The position numbers and the translations under genes are program-made. The notes beneath the pieces are model-generated. The model was not told the origin of the DNA and ran no database searches. It saw nothing but the letters and a program-made list of their open reading frames with translations. A stretch of 64,000 nucleotides of DNA from Oscillospiraceae bacterium (GTDB taxonomy: Bacteria; Bacillota; Clostridia; Oscillospirales; Oscillospiraceae), in NCBI GenBank assembly GCA_902765025.1, contig CACWYC010000003.1, positions 1 to 64,000 of the forward strand, in the 5' to 3' direction. The first letter of the stretch is position 1. Each line of letters starts with the position of its first letter. Shown piece by piece: positions 16,438 through 25,479 of this stretch.

Positions 16438-17251
16438 ATTACAAGTCTTGTGTGTATCAATGAATCAAAGAGATTTTTCGTTAGTTGACAAAATGAGGAT
16501 TGAAACAGATGCAATAATATCAAATCAATGTGATACAACATCTTATTCTTCGATAGTTGTCAGAAATAACACTATCAAGATGGTTTCCTCTGAAACAAGA
16601 GGAGTCGGGATTAATAGAAATATCGGGCTTGCAAACGCAACTGGAAATATATGTCTGCTTTCAGATGATGATATGGTTTTTCGAGAAGATTATGAGCCTT
16701 TGATAGTGCAGGATTTCTGCAATCATCCTGACGCAGATGTAATTATATTCAACATTGGAACAACCACCCCGGAATTTGGCCGAATTCCGACAAAAACAAA
16801 GAAGTTTAAAAGATTAAGATGGTGGAACAAAAACCCATACGGCGCACCAAGGGTTGCATTTAGATTAAATTCAATAAGACGTTGCAACATATATTTCTCT
16901 CAGCTATTCGGGGGTGGAGCATTATTTCCAAGCGGAGAAGATACAATGTGGATTTCTCAGCTTCTTAAGGCAGGCTTAAAAATATATATATCGCCCACAT
17001 ATATCGGAGATGTCTCATACAGCCAATCATCATGGCATTCAAGAGATGAAAAAAGAATAAAATTCGGTCAGGGCGCTCTGCTGGAGGCAAGGCCAATTCC
17101 ACTCAAGTTTTTGTTCTCCATTTATTATTCGATGCGTAAATCTAAAGAGCTTACTCTGAAAGAAGCCTATAAGTGGATATGTAATGGTAGAAAAGGATAT
17201 AGAGAATTAGCTCCATATGAGCAGTTCGCGGAAGAAGAGGATCAACAATGA
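16430..17251 (+). CDS. GT-A family glycosyltransferase, paralogue 2
   Basis: A 273-residue paralogue of the gene at 13782-14621. Shared motifs in order are ETRGVGINRNIGLANATG, CLLSDDDMVFRED, HPDADVIIFNIG, RVAFRLNSIRRCNIYF and FGGGALFPSGEDTMW. The DDD metal motif is intact. It ends with a 4-base overlap (ATGA) with the deacetylase that follows. The sugar transferred is unknown; the two paralogues probably differ in acceptor. Confidence 0.82.
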   Translation: MSELQVLCVSMNQRDFSLVDKMRIETDAIISNQCDTTSYSSIVVRNNTIKMVSSETRGVGINRNIGLANATGNICLLSDDDMVFREDYEPLIVQDFCNHPDADVIIFNIGTTTPEFGRIPTKTKKFKRLRWWNKNPYGAPRVAFRLNSIRRCNIYFSQLFGGGALFPSGEDTMWISQLLKAGLKIYISPTYIGDVSYSQSSWHSRDEKRIKFGQGALLEARPIPLKFLFSIYYSMRKSKELTLKEAYKWICNGRKGYRELAPYEQFAEEEDQQ

Positions 17252-18099
17252 GTCATTTTATTATTACAGCTGATGATTACGGTATGTGTGATGATGTATC
17301 CAAAGCTATAGAGAGATTAGCTAAAAGAGGAATGCTTACATCAACAAATGTATTAACAAATTTCGGCACAGATTATTTGAATTCCGCAATTAGGGATTAT
17401 CCCAATTTTTCTGTAGGGATCCATTGGAATGTCACGACGGGTTATCCGACTCTTCCATGTAGTGAAATCCCTAGTCTAGTTAAGGATAACGGAGAATTCC
17501 ACTCGATTGAGGAGTTTCGCACTTTATTTAATAGAGGAAAGATTGTAAAGGAAGAATTAATACGAGAGTTAGAGTCTCAATTTGATATATTCTTTAAGTT
17601 TTTTGGACTTCCTGATTACTGGAACACTCATGAGAATTTGGGCTTGCAGCCTAAAGAATACTTGGTATTTCAAAGTGTTGCAAAGAGAAAAGGCATTAAA
17701 GGAACACGAAATTTCCAAAGAGTTTATATTGATTATGACAAGGTTGGTAGCACCAAGAGGAAAATTCGAGAGTTTGGAGTAAGCAGTTTTATTAATCTAT
17801 GGTACGGTATATATGCGAAAAAGAGTTTTGTGATGCCTGATGCAAGAATTGTATGCTTTGAGAATAAAAGTAAATCTGAATACAACAGAATAATGAAATG
17901 CGTGACTACCATAAATACGGATTGTACAGAAATAGTTATTCATCCAGCGTTGGACGGTAACAATCCTTTGTTTGGTAATATTGGAGAAGATCGCTTGATT
18001 GAGTTCGAACGTTTTATGAGTGAGGATTATTACAAGTTGTTCCATAGTGAAGGAATTGATTTGGTGTCGTTTGAATATTTAAGTAGAAGGAGAAAATAA
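17248..18099 (+). CDS. ChbG/HpnK (YdjC-like) carbohydrate deacetylase
   Basis: A 283-residue protein beginning FIITADDYGMCDDVSKAI, the metal-binding DD signature of the YdjC/ChbG family. Further ligand positions are seen in SVGIHWNVTTGYPTLP (His, about 58), WNTHENLGLQP (His, about 130) and IVIHPALDG (His, about 230). The family removes N-acetyl groups from oligosaccharides or lipid-linked sugars. Within this operon it would most simply deacetylate a GlcNAc-type residue. No signal peptide, so it acts in the cytoplasm. Confidence 0.85.
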   Translation: MSHFIITADDYGMCDDVSKAIERLAKRGMLTSTNVLTNFGTDYLNSAIRDYPNFSVGIHWNVTTGYPTLPCSEIPSLVKDNGEFHSIEEFRTLFNRGKIVKEELIRELESQFDIFFKFFGLPDYWNTHENLGLQPKEYLVFQSVAKRKGIKGTRNFQRVYIDYDKVGSTKRKIREFGVSSFINLWYGIYAKKSFVMPDARIVCFENKSKSEYNRIMKCVTTINTDCTEIVIHPALDGNNPLFGNIGEDRLIEFERFMSEDYYKLFHSEGIDLVSFEYLSRRRK

Positions 18100-18102
18100 G
18101 AA

Positions 18103-19332
18103 ATGCCATCAATTGTTTTCCTTTTAGGAAACTATTACCCGGAAGTTGATGCGAATACTATATGCTGCAATAACATAATAAATGAGTTGCAATCAGATGG
18201 CCACAAAGTGATTGTGATTGCCGGGACAGCGAATGAACCTTCACATGATTATGTTAATGCTGTTGAAGTTTACAGAGTTAAGAATGCGGAGAGCGAAAAA
18301 AATAGCAAAAGGCAAAAAAGCAAAGGCGTAAAGAAGGTTGCTTACAGGATAGCCAGAATGGCTAAGAGCATCATCGGAATTAGCAGGTTTCCAGACGTTG
18401 AGCCAAAGTTTTCAAGGTCTTTGTTGCAAACACTGGAGACAATAACTGAAAAGGAGCAGGTGGATTGTATTATTGGCGCTTTCCGACCATATGCCACAAT
18501 TAAAGCCATGCTACTTCATAGAAAGAACCATCCGGAAAGAAACGCAAAGTATATTGGATACTACCTGGATGTATTAGGAGGTGCAGTTAAGCCTTTCGGA
18601 GCGCCCAAACGTCTGTACGATAAGCTTTGTGTTTCTGCGGATTATAAAACATTTATTTCTTTGGATTCTGTATTAATGGCAGAGAACGGCAAAGTTTATT
18701 ATGACAAGCCATTATTTGACGAGATTAAGGGGAAAATCCATTATATCAATTTTCCCATGCTTGTATTGAAACCAAAGTCAATGGCCTCAAATAACAAAAT
18801 GGTATTTACATATATTGGATATCTTGACAGAGAGTATAGGAACCCTGCATTTGTAATTAGTCTCTTTAATCAGTTGAACAGTGAAGGGCATGATCTGAAG
18901 CTAAACTTATACGGAACAAGCAACATGGATGAGGAAATAAAAGATTTGGTGGATAATAAGGCCACATTTTATCATGGAAGATTAAGGCGTGATGATGTAG
19001 AGCGAACACTAATGGAGTCGGATGTTTTGGTCAGTTTTGGAAATAATATATCTGGCATAGTTCCAAGCAAGATATTTGAGTTGATTGGATATAAAAAACC
19101 AATTCTGCACATTGTTAAGGATGCAACTGATTGTTCCTTACAATATTTGAGAGATTATCCTGGCTCTTTCATTCTTTATGAAAATGATGGTTTTGAAAAG
19201 GCTAAATGTGAAGTGCTATCGCTTCTAGAACGAAAAGAATTCCATGTTACAGATGAATATATAATTAAGACTTTTTATAGTGCTACTCCTGAAGCAAGTA
19301 CGAGAATAATCTATGATTGTATTGGAATGTGA
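18103..19332 (+). CDS. Family 4-like glycosyltransferase (GT-B fold)
   Basis: A 409-residue GT-B protein. The N-terminal half opens with FLLGNYYPEVDANTICCNNI, the usual glycine-rich acceptor-side loop. The C-terminal half has VFTYIGYLDREYRNPAF and FYHGRLRRDDVERTLMESDV, and ends with the donor-binding GIVPSKIFELIGYKKPILHI, where the Glu of the EX7E-type motif is in FELIGYKKPI. It starts 3 bases after the deacetylase. No membrane segment. Donor unknown. Confidence 0.85.
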   Translation: MPSIVFLLGNYYPEVDANTICCNNIINELQSDGHKVIVIAGTANEPSHDYVNAVEVYRVKNAESEKNSKRQKSKGVKKVAYRIARMAKSIIGISRFPDVEPKFSRSLLQTLETITEKEQVDCIIGAFRPYATIKAMLLHRKNHPERNAKYIGYYLDVLGGAVKPFGAPKRLYDKLCVSADYKTFISLDSVLMAENGKVYYDKPLFDEIKGKIHYINFPMLVLKPKSMASNNKMVFTYIGYLDREYRNPAFVISLFNQLNSEGHDLKLNLYGTSNMDEEIKDLVDNKATFYHGRLRRDDVERTLMESDVLVSFGNNISGIVPSKIFELIGYKKPILHIVKDATDCSLQYLRDYPGSFILYENDGFEKAKCEVLSLLERKEFHVTDEYIIKTFYSATPEASTRIIYDCIGM

Positions 19333-19340
19333 ATACCAAA

Positions 19341-20579
19341 ATGAAGGGTGCAATTACATATTATAAATTTGAAAAGGCGTGGAACTGGATACTGGTTTAC
19401 TTAATGGTGTATTTTTCATCGTCCTTTTCACTTTCTGTTTATAGTGGAACGACAAGAATTCTGCTGTATGTACTATTGTTAGCTTTAGTTGCATTAAACA
19501 TCTTTTTATATAAAAGAAACCTACGGGCAAAAAAAAGTATTGTTATTTTGCTTCCACTAATAGCAGTATTCAGTTATCTACTTAATGGGGAAAGTATAAA
19601 ACAATTTGAAATACTACTGCTTTACTATCTGGTATCTTTTATATTTGTCCTTTATTTGGATTTTAATAAATGGTGCGACGCTTATTTAGGTGTCATACAG
19701 TTTATTGCGATACTGTCCATAATTCTTTATTTTCTTTCTATTGCGTTTCCTTCAATAATAGACGCTTTACCAACAACGATTAATTCAGCCGGAAGAACTA
19801 CACATACGGTCTTTTTCTGTTTGACACCATTTGAAGGAAGAAGCATTGGCATATTCTGGGAACCTGGCGCATTTCAGATTTATTTGATGCTTGCCATTAT
19901 TATCGAGTATTTCACTTATGGACTAGAAAAATACCCCAGACTTGTTGTACTTCTGATTGCTAACATTCTTACTTTTTCAACAACGGCATTTATAGCTACT
20001 GGAGTATTACTAATTGTTATTCTTACTAACGAAATAATTGAAGGACGACTGAGAAAAGGAATAGGCATTTCAATTGTTGTTAGTGTGTTAGTAATTATTA
20101 TAGTATCATTTTTTACCCAAAAAGCTAACATAGACATATATACAAAAGTATTTGGTAAAATTGATCTATATCGATCAAATCCGACTTATAACGGATCTGC
20201 TGCGGTACGATTCAACTCAGCTATCAAAGCACTTGAAATCTTTGTTCAGAATCCAATCCTTGGCGTTGGAACGACAAAACTTAATGAATACTTTGTTTCA
20301 TATTATGGGCATAGCATGACCACTTGTACTTTTATTAATTGGTTTGCTATTTCTGGAGTATTCTATGGGGTATTGATGTCGATAGGGGTTTATAAGTTTT
20401 CAAGTTTGTTTACAAAACGGCGAATTGTTTCTTTTCTATTGCTGCTTTTGATTTTTGTTTTGATTTCAAGTGAAGATATGGTTATTAACCCTAGCTTTAT
20501 TATTCTTGTTCTATATGGTTATCTTGGCTATCACAGTTTCAAAAAGGAAAAAGAGCCAGAAAGAGAACTTGCACACTGA
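19341..20579 (+). CDS. O-antigen/capsule polymerase (Wzy-like)
   Basis: A 412-residue polytopic membrane protein with about 11 hydrophobic segments and a large outside loop around residues 125-165. It carries the Wzy_C-like stretch FNSAIKALEIFVQNPILGVG followed by HSMTTCTFINWFAISG. Wzy proteins polymerise flipped repeat units on the outer membrane face. Sequence conservation in this family is low, so the call rests on topology plus the position between glycosyltransferases and the flippase. The ATG at 19341 avoids overlap with the preceding gene. Confidence 0.82.
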   Translation: MKGAITYYKFEKAWNWILVYLMVYFSSSFSLSVYSGTTRILLYVLLLALVALNIFLYKRNLRAKKSIVILLPLIAVFSYLLNGESIKQFEILLLYYLVSFIFVLYLDFNKWCDAYLGVIQFIAILSIILYFLSIAFPSIIDALPTTINSAGRTTHTVFFCLTPFEGRSIGIFWEPGAFQIYLMLAIIIEYFTYGLEKYPRLVVLLIANILTFSTTAFIATGVLLIVILTNEIIEGRLRKGIGISIVVSVLVIIIVSFFTQKANIDIYTKVFGKIDLYRSNPTYNGSAAVRFNSAIKALEIFVQNPILGVGTTKLNEYFVSYYGHSMTTCTFINWFAISGVFYGVLMSIGVYKFSSLFTKRRIVSFLLLLLIFVLISSEDMVINPSFIILVLYGYLGYHSFKKEKEPERELAH

Positions 20580-20603
20580 ACATAAAATGTGGAGGTGCTT
20601 TTT

Positions 20604-21812
20604 GTGTTTGTGTTAGAAATAAATACATCAAATTTCGGCAGTACCGGAAATATCGCTTTGCATATATGTGAGGCGTGCGAAAAATCTGGTATTGATACTG
20701 CAATAGCTTATGCAAAAAGCAGATCCAATATGAAAAAAAGCGTACCTAACGGATTGCTCATTGGTAATCGATTTAGCAGAAACTTACATCTTGTTCTGTC
20801 GTATGTCTCTGGTTTTAACGGCTGCTTTTCCCTGATTTCGACAATTGAGTTTTTAAGGAAACTAGGTAAAATTCCTGATATCATTCACCTTCACAATCTG
20901 CACAACTGCTATATCAATATTCCCTCTCTGTTTCGATATATTAAAAACCATAAAATTAAAGTGGTTTGGACGCTTCATGACTGCTGGGCCTTTACCGGCC
21001 GATGCCCACATTTTGAAATGGCCCATTGTGACCGATGGAAAACCGGCTGCCATGACTGCCCTTATCCGAAGCACGATTATCCGGCGTCCTATGTCGATTG
21101 CACAAAGAAAATGTGGAAGCTGAAGAAAGAATGGTTTACGGGCATTGAGAACATGACCATCGTGACACCGTCACAATGGCTTGCTGAGTTGGTCAAGCAG
21201 TCGTTCTTGAAAGACTACCCTGTCCGAGTAATCAACAACGGCATTGACTTGTCCGTATTTCAGCCGACGCCGAGCAACTTCCGCGAGGAACACGGGATTA
21301 CACCGGATAAAAAGTTGCTGCTTGGTGTAGCGTTCGGCTGGGGAAAGCGCAAGGGCCTGGATGTGTTTTGCGAGCTTGCCAAGAGGTTGGATGATAGCTA
21401 TCAGATCGTTCTTGTCGGAACCGATGACGGTGTGGATCAACAATTGCCGCCGAACCTGATATCAATTCACCGTACCGAGAACCAGCGCGAATTGGCCAAA
21501 ATCTATACGGCGGCGGACGTGTTCGTAAATCCAACGCGAGAAGATAATTTCCCAACAACAAACATTGAATCGCTCGCCTGTGGCACGCCGGTTGTTACAT
21601 TCGAAACCGGCGGCAGCCCGGAAGCAATTGATGAGACCTGCGGCAGCGTGGTGCCCTGCGATGATGTGGACGCACTGGAGAAGAAAATCAGACGTGTTTG
21701 CGAGGAGAAACCATACCCGCCAGAGGCTTGCTTGCAGCGGGCAAAAGCGTTTGACATGAAAGACCGGTTTGAGGAGTATGTCAAATTATATGAAGGAATA
21801 GTACATGAATAA
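20604..21812 (+). CDS. Family 4 glycosyltransferase (GT-B, group 1)
   Basis: A 402-residue enzyme. EINTSNFGSTGNIALHI at the N-terminus and IIHLHNLHNCYINIPSLF with VVWTLHDCWAFTGRCPHF are typical of a subset of GT4 enzymes. The cysteine pairs in CPHF...CHDCPYP are also seen in that subset. The donor domain has GWGKRKGLDVF and the EX7E-type PTREDNFPTTNIESLACGTP (about 325). GTG at 20604 is chosen because GGAGG lies 8 bases upstream; other in-frame GTGs exist. GC content rises within this gene from left to right. Confidence 0.88.
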   Translation: MFVLEINTSNFGSTGNIALHICEACEKSGIDTAIAYAKSRSNMKKSVPNGLLIGNRFSRNLHLVLSYVSGFNGCFSLISTIEFLRKLGKIPDIIHLHNLHNCYINIPSLFRYIKNHKIKVVWTLHDCWAFTGRCPHFEMAHCDRWKTGCHDCPYPKHDYPASYVDCTKKMWKLKKEWFTGIENMTIVTPSQWLAELVKQSFLKDYPVRVINNGIDLSVFQPTPSNFREEHGITPDKKLLLGVAFGWGKRKGLDVFCELAKRLDDSYQIVLVGTDDGVDQQLPPNLISIHRTENQRELAKIYTAADVFVNPTREDNFPTTNIESLACGTPVVTFETGGSPEAIDETCGSVVPCDDVDALEKKIRRVCEEKPYPPEACLQRAKAFDMKDRFEEYVKLYEGIVHE

Positions 21813-23112
21813 AGTTGCGAAAAACGCAGCGTGGATTATTGGCTGCAAAATGGCACAAAGCTTGCTTGCGTTTATCATAGGTATGCTGACAGCGCGCTAC
21901 CTGGGACCGTCAAACTATGGACTTATTACCTACGCTGCGTCTTTGGTAGCATTTGTAGTCCCGATCATGCAATTGGGATTTAGCAATATTCTTGTTCGAG
22001 AACTGATAGACCACCCGGAGAAGGAAGGAGAAAGCCTGGGCTCAGCAATGGGCCTGAGCCTAGCCTCTTCGGTGCTCTGCATTATAGGGGTAGTAGCGTT
22101 TGCGGCGATAGCTAACCCAAATGAGCCGACAACGATATGGGTATGCTTTCTCTATAGCTTGATTCTGATTTTTCAGGCTATTGAACACGTAAATTACTGG
22201 TTTCAAGCAAAATTTCTTTCCAAGTACACGTCGATTGTCAGCGTATGCGCGTATGCGATTGTATCTGCATATAAAATATACCTTCTTGCAACGAAAAAGA
22301 GCATTTATTGGTTTTCGCTTTCCAATGCGCTGGACGCCTGCTTGATCGCTGTCGCGGCGCTGGTGATCTATTACAGGATCGGAGGGCAAAAGCTTTCTTT
22401 TTCAATCGAAACCAGCAGGCAGATGTTTGAGAAGAGCAGGCACTACATTGTGTCCTCCATGATGGTTACGGTTTTTGCCCAGACTGACAAAATCATGTTA
22501 AAGCTTATGCTTGATGATGCTTCAGTAGGCTATTATGGAGCCGCTGTTTCCTGCGCGGGCATAACAAGTTTTGTATTTGCAGCGATTATAGACTCATTCC
22601 GCCCATCCATATTTGAGGGGCGGCAACAGAGCGGCGAGGTATTTGAGCATCGCCTGACGATGCTTTACTCAATTGTTATTTATCTGTCGCTTGCACAGAG
22701 CGTTGTCGTGGCAGTTTTCGCTAAATTGATTGTTTTCATAATTTATGGGGAAGCCTATGCTCCGGCGGGAGCTGCTCTCCGAATCATCGTATGGTATACA
22801 ACATTTTCCTATCTTGGGTCGGTTCGTAATATCTGGGTTCTAGCCAACAATCAACAGAGACACTTGTGGAAAATCAACTTATCCGGTGCTTTAGCAAACG
22901 TGCTTCTTAATGCGCTGCTAATCCCGGTTTTGGGTATCAATGGGGCTGCGCTCGCTTCGCTTGCGACACAGTTTTTCACGAACGTAGTGACGGGATATTT
23001 TATTAAATCGATTCGACCTAATAATGCGATTATGGTGCGAGGATGTAACCCGAAATACCTTGCTGAAACTGTTAGCAAGGTATTACCAAATAGGAAGCGA
23101 GGCGCAAGTTAG
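21805..23112 (+). CDS. Wzx-type oligosaccharide flippase
   Basis: A 435-residue membrane protein with 12 or more predicted helices of the polysaccharide transporter (MATE/MVF-like) fold. It begins KNAAWIIGCKMAQSLLAFII and GMLTARYLGPSNYGLI, the recognisable N-terminal signature. It flips the undecaprenyl-linked repeat unit across the membrane to the Wzy polymerase. It overlaps the preceding glycosyltransferase by 8 bases and shares one base with the following LicD start. Confidence 0.9.
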   Translation: MNKVAKNAAWIIGCKMAQSLLAFIIGMLTARYLGPSNYGLITYAASLVAFVVPIMQLGFSNILVRELIDHPEKEGESLGSAMGLSLASSVLCIIGVVAFAAIANPNEPTTIWVCFLYSLILIFQAIEHVNYWFQAKFLSKYTSIVSVCAYAIVSAYKIYLLATKKSIYWFSLSNALDACLIAVAALVIYYRIGGQKLSFSIETSRQMFEKSRHYIVSSMMVTVFAQTDKIMLKLMLDDASVGYYGAAVSCAGITSFVFAAIIDSFRPSIFEGRQQSGEVFEHRLTMLYSIVIYLSLAQSVVVAVFAKLIVFIIYGEAYAPAGAALRIIVWYTTFSYLGSVRNIWVLANNQQRHLWKINLSGALANVLLNALLIPVLGINGAALASLATQFFTNVVTGYFIKSIRPNNAIMVRGCNPKYLAETVSKVLPNRKRGAS

Positions 23113-23912
23113 TGAGAGAGATGACACCTGAAGAAGTAAGGAAGGTACAACTTGAGATTCTTGATGTCGTAACAGAGTTTTGCGATGAGCATGGTATTAA
23201 GTATTGGCTTGATTCTGGAACATTGATTGGCGCTGTTAGACATAAAGGATACATACCTTGGGATGATGATATTGACCTTGGGATGTTGCGACCTGATTAC
23301 GACAAGTTCCGGGAATCGTTTAACCAAAAGAATAGTCGTTATTACTTCGCCTGCGGAGAAAACAGCCGTGATTTTTTTGCCGCATATGGGAAAGTCCTTG
23401 ATACGAATACTGTTTTATTTGAGCCGGACATCAATGGCTATAAGTTGTCCGTCAATATTGATGTCTTTGTGTATGATAATGCGCCGGACGATGATATGAT
23501 TGTAAAAGAAATGTTTGACCGAAGAGACTTGCTTAGGCGATTATCAGGATACAGAAATCTGGACTGGATTAACGAAAGCGACAGCCTACTGAAACGATTT
23601 GTTAAATCCATAGTAATTAGTGTCCTAGACGTGTTTCCGCAAGACTATTTTATAAAGAAAATGGTTCAGAACACAAAAAAGTATAAGGATGTTGCTACCA
23701 AACGAATCGGGAACTTTACAGCATATTCTCGGACCGTTTGTGATATTCATGCCTTTGATGAGACGGTGGCGATGGAGTTTGAGGGGAAAATGTATAAAGT
23801 TCCTATTGGTTGGGATAAATGGCTGACGGCAATGTACGGGAATTACATGGAACTGCCTCCGCTTGAAAAAAGAGTGACGCATCATTCTTATGTAGCATAT
23901 TGCGAGGAATAA
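23112..23912 (+). CDS. LicD-family phosphotransferase, second intact copy
   Basis: A 266-residue protein with the LicD core KYWLDSGTLIGAVRHKGYIP followed by WDDDIDLGMLRPDYD (about 36-70). It is not a close paralogue of the LicD at 12866 outside the core; its tail reads VPIGWDKWLTAMYGNYMELP, again the family ending. GTG start overlapping the flippase stop by one base. It is directly followed by a TagD-like cytidylyltransferase, the expected supplier of its CDP-linked donor. Confidence 0.9.
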   Translation: MREMTPEEVRKVQLEILDVVTEFCDEHGIKYWLDSGTLIGAVRHKGYIPWDDDIDLGMLRPDYDKFRESFNQKNSRYYFACGENSRDFFAAYGKVLDTNTVLFEPDINGYKLSVNIDVFVYDNAPDDDMIVKEMFDRRDLLRRLSGYRNLDWINESDSLLKRFVKSIVISVLDVFPQDYFIKKMVQNTKKYKDVATKRIGNFTAYSRTVCDIHAFDETVAMEFEGKMYKVPIGWDKWLTAMYGNYMELPPLEKRVTHHSYVAYCEE

Positions 23913-23916
23913 TATA

Positions 23917-24327
23917 ATGAAACGGATACTAACCTTTGGAGTTTTTGACTATTTTCATCTTGGACATCTTCGCTTATTTGAGCAGTGTAAGAAATACGCG
24001 GACTATTTAATTGTAGCTGTTCAAGATGGCGATTATATTCTCAAGTTTAAGCCGGAAGCACATGTCCTTTACTCCACAGAAGAACGTGTTAAGATGATTA
24101 AAGCTTTGCGTATAGTAGATGAGGTTGTTATTTATGAATCGGTCGGTGTTGAAACATTGATGGGAATAGACTTTGATATTTTAGCGCTTGGTGAAGACCA
24201 TGTTGGAGGGCGTTTTGACCTTGTTACGCAATGGTGTGATGCACATGGAAAAACAGTGGTTCGGCTAAAACGAACGCCAAATATTTCGTCTACACAGGTA
24301 AAAGAAACAATAGGTAGTATGAAGTAG
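23917..24327 (+). CDS. TagD-like cytidylyltransferase, second copy
   Basis: A 136-residue nucleotidyltransferase with TFGVFDYFHLGHLRLFEQ (HxGH), YSTEERVKMIKALRIVDEV, a central DFDILALGEDHVGG and the closing ISSTQVKETI. It starts 4 bases after the LicD stop and ends 16 bases before capE. With the preceding gene it forms a donor-synthesis plus transfer pair for a phospho-substituent on the polysaccharide. Choline, ethanolamine and glycerol cannot be told apart from sequence. Confidence 0.88.
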   Translation: MKRILTFGVFDYFHLGHLRLFEQCKKYADYLIVAVQDGDYILKFKPEAHVLYSTEERVKMIKALRIVDEVVIYESVGVETLMGIDFDILALGEDHVGGRFDLVTQWCDAHGKTVVRLKRTPNISSTQVKETIGSMK

Positions 24328-24343
24328 AATAGGAGTCCTCACT

Positions 24344-25399
24344 ATGTCCATCTTTAATAACGCAACTCTACTTATCACCGGCGGTACCGGCTCCTTCGGC
24401 CATACCGTTCTCAAACATTTTTTAACCACCGACATCGGCCAGATTCGTATTCTCTCCCGCGACGAGAAGAAGCAGGACTGGATGCGGCACACTCTCCAGG
24501 CCCAGTACCCGGAGTATTGCGGCAAGGTACAGTTCTACGTGGGCGACGTGCGGAATCTGGACAGCGTGCGGGACGCCATGTATGGCGCGGACTACGTGTT
24601 CCACGCGGCGGCGCTGAAGGAGGTGCCCTCCTGCGAGTTCTTCCCCGTGGAGGCCGTCCGCACCAACATCATCGGCACCGACAACGTGATCACGGCTGCC
24701 GTGGAGGCCAAGGTGCAGAGGGTGGTATTCCTCAGCACCGACAAGGCCGCCTATCCCATTAACACCATGGGCATGACCAAGGCGGTGGGGGAGAAGGTAG
24801 TCCAGGCCCGGGCCCAAAAGGCCTTCGAGCGCAGCGGCACAGTGCTTTGCTGCACCCGCTACGGCAACGTGATGTGCAGCCGTGGCAGCGTGATCCCTCT
24901 CTTTATCGACCAGATCAAGCGCAAAGCCCCCATCACCATCACCGATCCCAACATGACCCGCTTCCTGATGAATCTGGACGAGGCGGTGGACCTGGTGGCC
25001 TTCGCCTTTGAACATGCCGAGCCTGGCGATCTGTTCGTCCAAAAGGCGGACGCCAGCACCATCGGCGACCTGGCCAAGGGCGTCATGAAGGTGTTCGGCG
25101 AAACAGAATGCCGTATCATCGGCTCCCGCCATGGCGAAAAGCTGTACGAGACGCTGGTGACCCGTGAGGAGATGCTGCGCAGCGTGGACATGGGCCACTA
25201 TTACCGCATCACTCCCGATGCCCGGGGCCTGAACTACGACAAGTTCTATGTCCAGGGCACGGTACATACCGAGGGTGACGAGGCTTATACCAGCCACAAC
25301 ACCAACCGCCTCGATGTCGATGGCGTGGTGAAAAAGATCATGGGCACGGACTATGTGAAGGAAGAATTGGAGGGCCGCCCCCACGCTGTGGAAGCTTGA
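24344..25399 (+). CDS. capE: UDP-N-acetylglucosamine 4,6-dehydratase/5-epimerase CapE
   Basis: A 351-residue NAD(P)-dependent short-chain dehydratase. It has LLITGGTGSFGHTVLKHFL at the N-terminus, RDEKKQDWMRH, DVRNLDSVRDAMYGADYVFH, HAAALKEVPSCEFFP and STDKAAYPINTMGMTKAVGE (the YxxxK replaced by MxxxK, as in this family). With CapF and CapG it makes UDP-N-acetyl-L-fucosamine. GC content and codon use match the chromosomal flanks, not the AT-rich genes before it, so it marks the right boundary of the variable block. Confidence 0.92.
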   Translation: MSIFNNATLLITGGTGSFGHTVLKHFLTTDIGQIRILSRDEKKQDWMRHTLQAQYPEYCGKVQFYVGDVRNLDSVRDAMYGADYVFHAAALKEVPSCEFFPVEAVRTNIIGTDNVITAAVEAKVQRVVFLSTDKAAYPINTMGMTKAVGEKVVQARAQKAFERSGTVLCCTRYGNVMCSRGSVIPLFIDQIKRKAPITITDPNMTRFLMNLDEAVDLVAFAFEHAEPGDLFVQKADASTIGDLAKGVMKVFGETECRIIGSRHGEKLYETLVTREEMLRSVDMGHYYRITPDARGLNYDKFYVQGTVHTEGDEAYTSHNTNRLDVDGVVKKIMGTDYVKEELEGRPHAVEA

Positions 25400-25423
25400 C
25401 AAGTACCTCTATAATAGTATTAA
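25396..25423 (+). promoter_or_regulatory. Weak candidate promoter before capG
   Basis: TTGACA at 25396-25401 overlaps the capE stop, with TATTAA at 25418-25423 (spacing 16). A better TATAAT at 25410-25415 is too close to that -35. Weak, but the 80-base gap here is one of the few breaks in the operon. Confidence 0.3.
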
Positions 25424-25479
25424 ACCCACCCACTCATCACTACAGGTGAAAAGCTGGTCGGAAGAGAAGGAATAAACTA

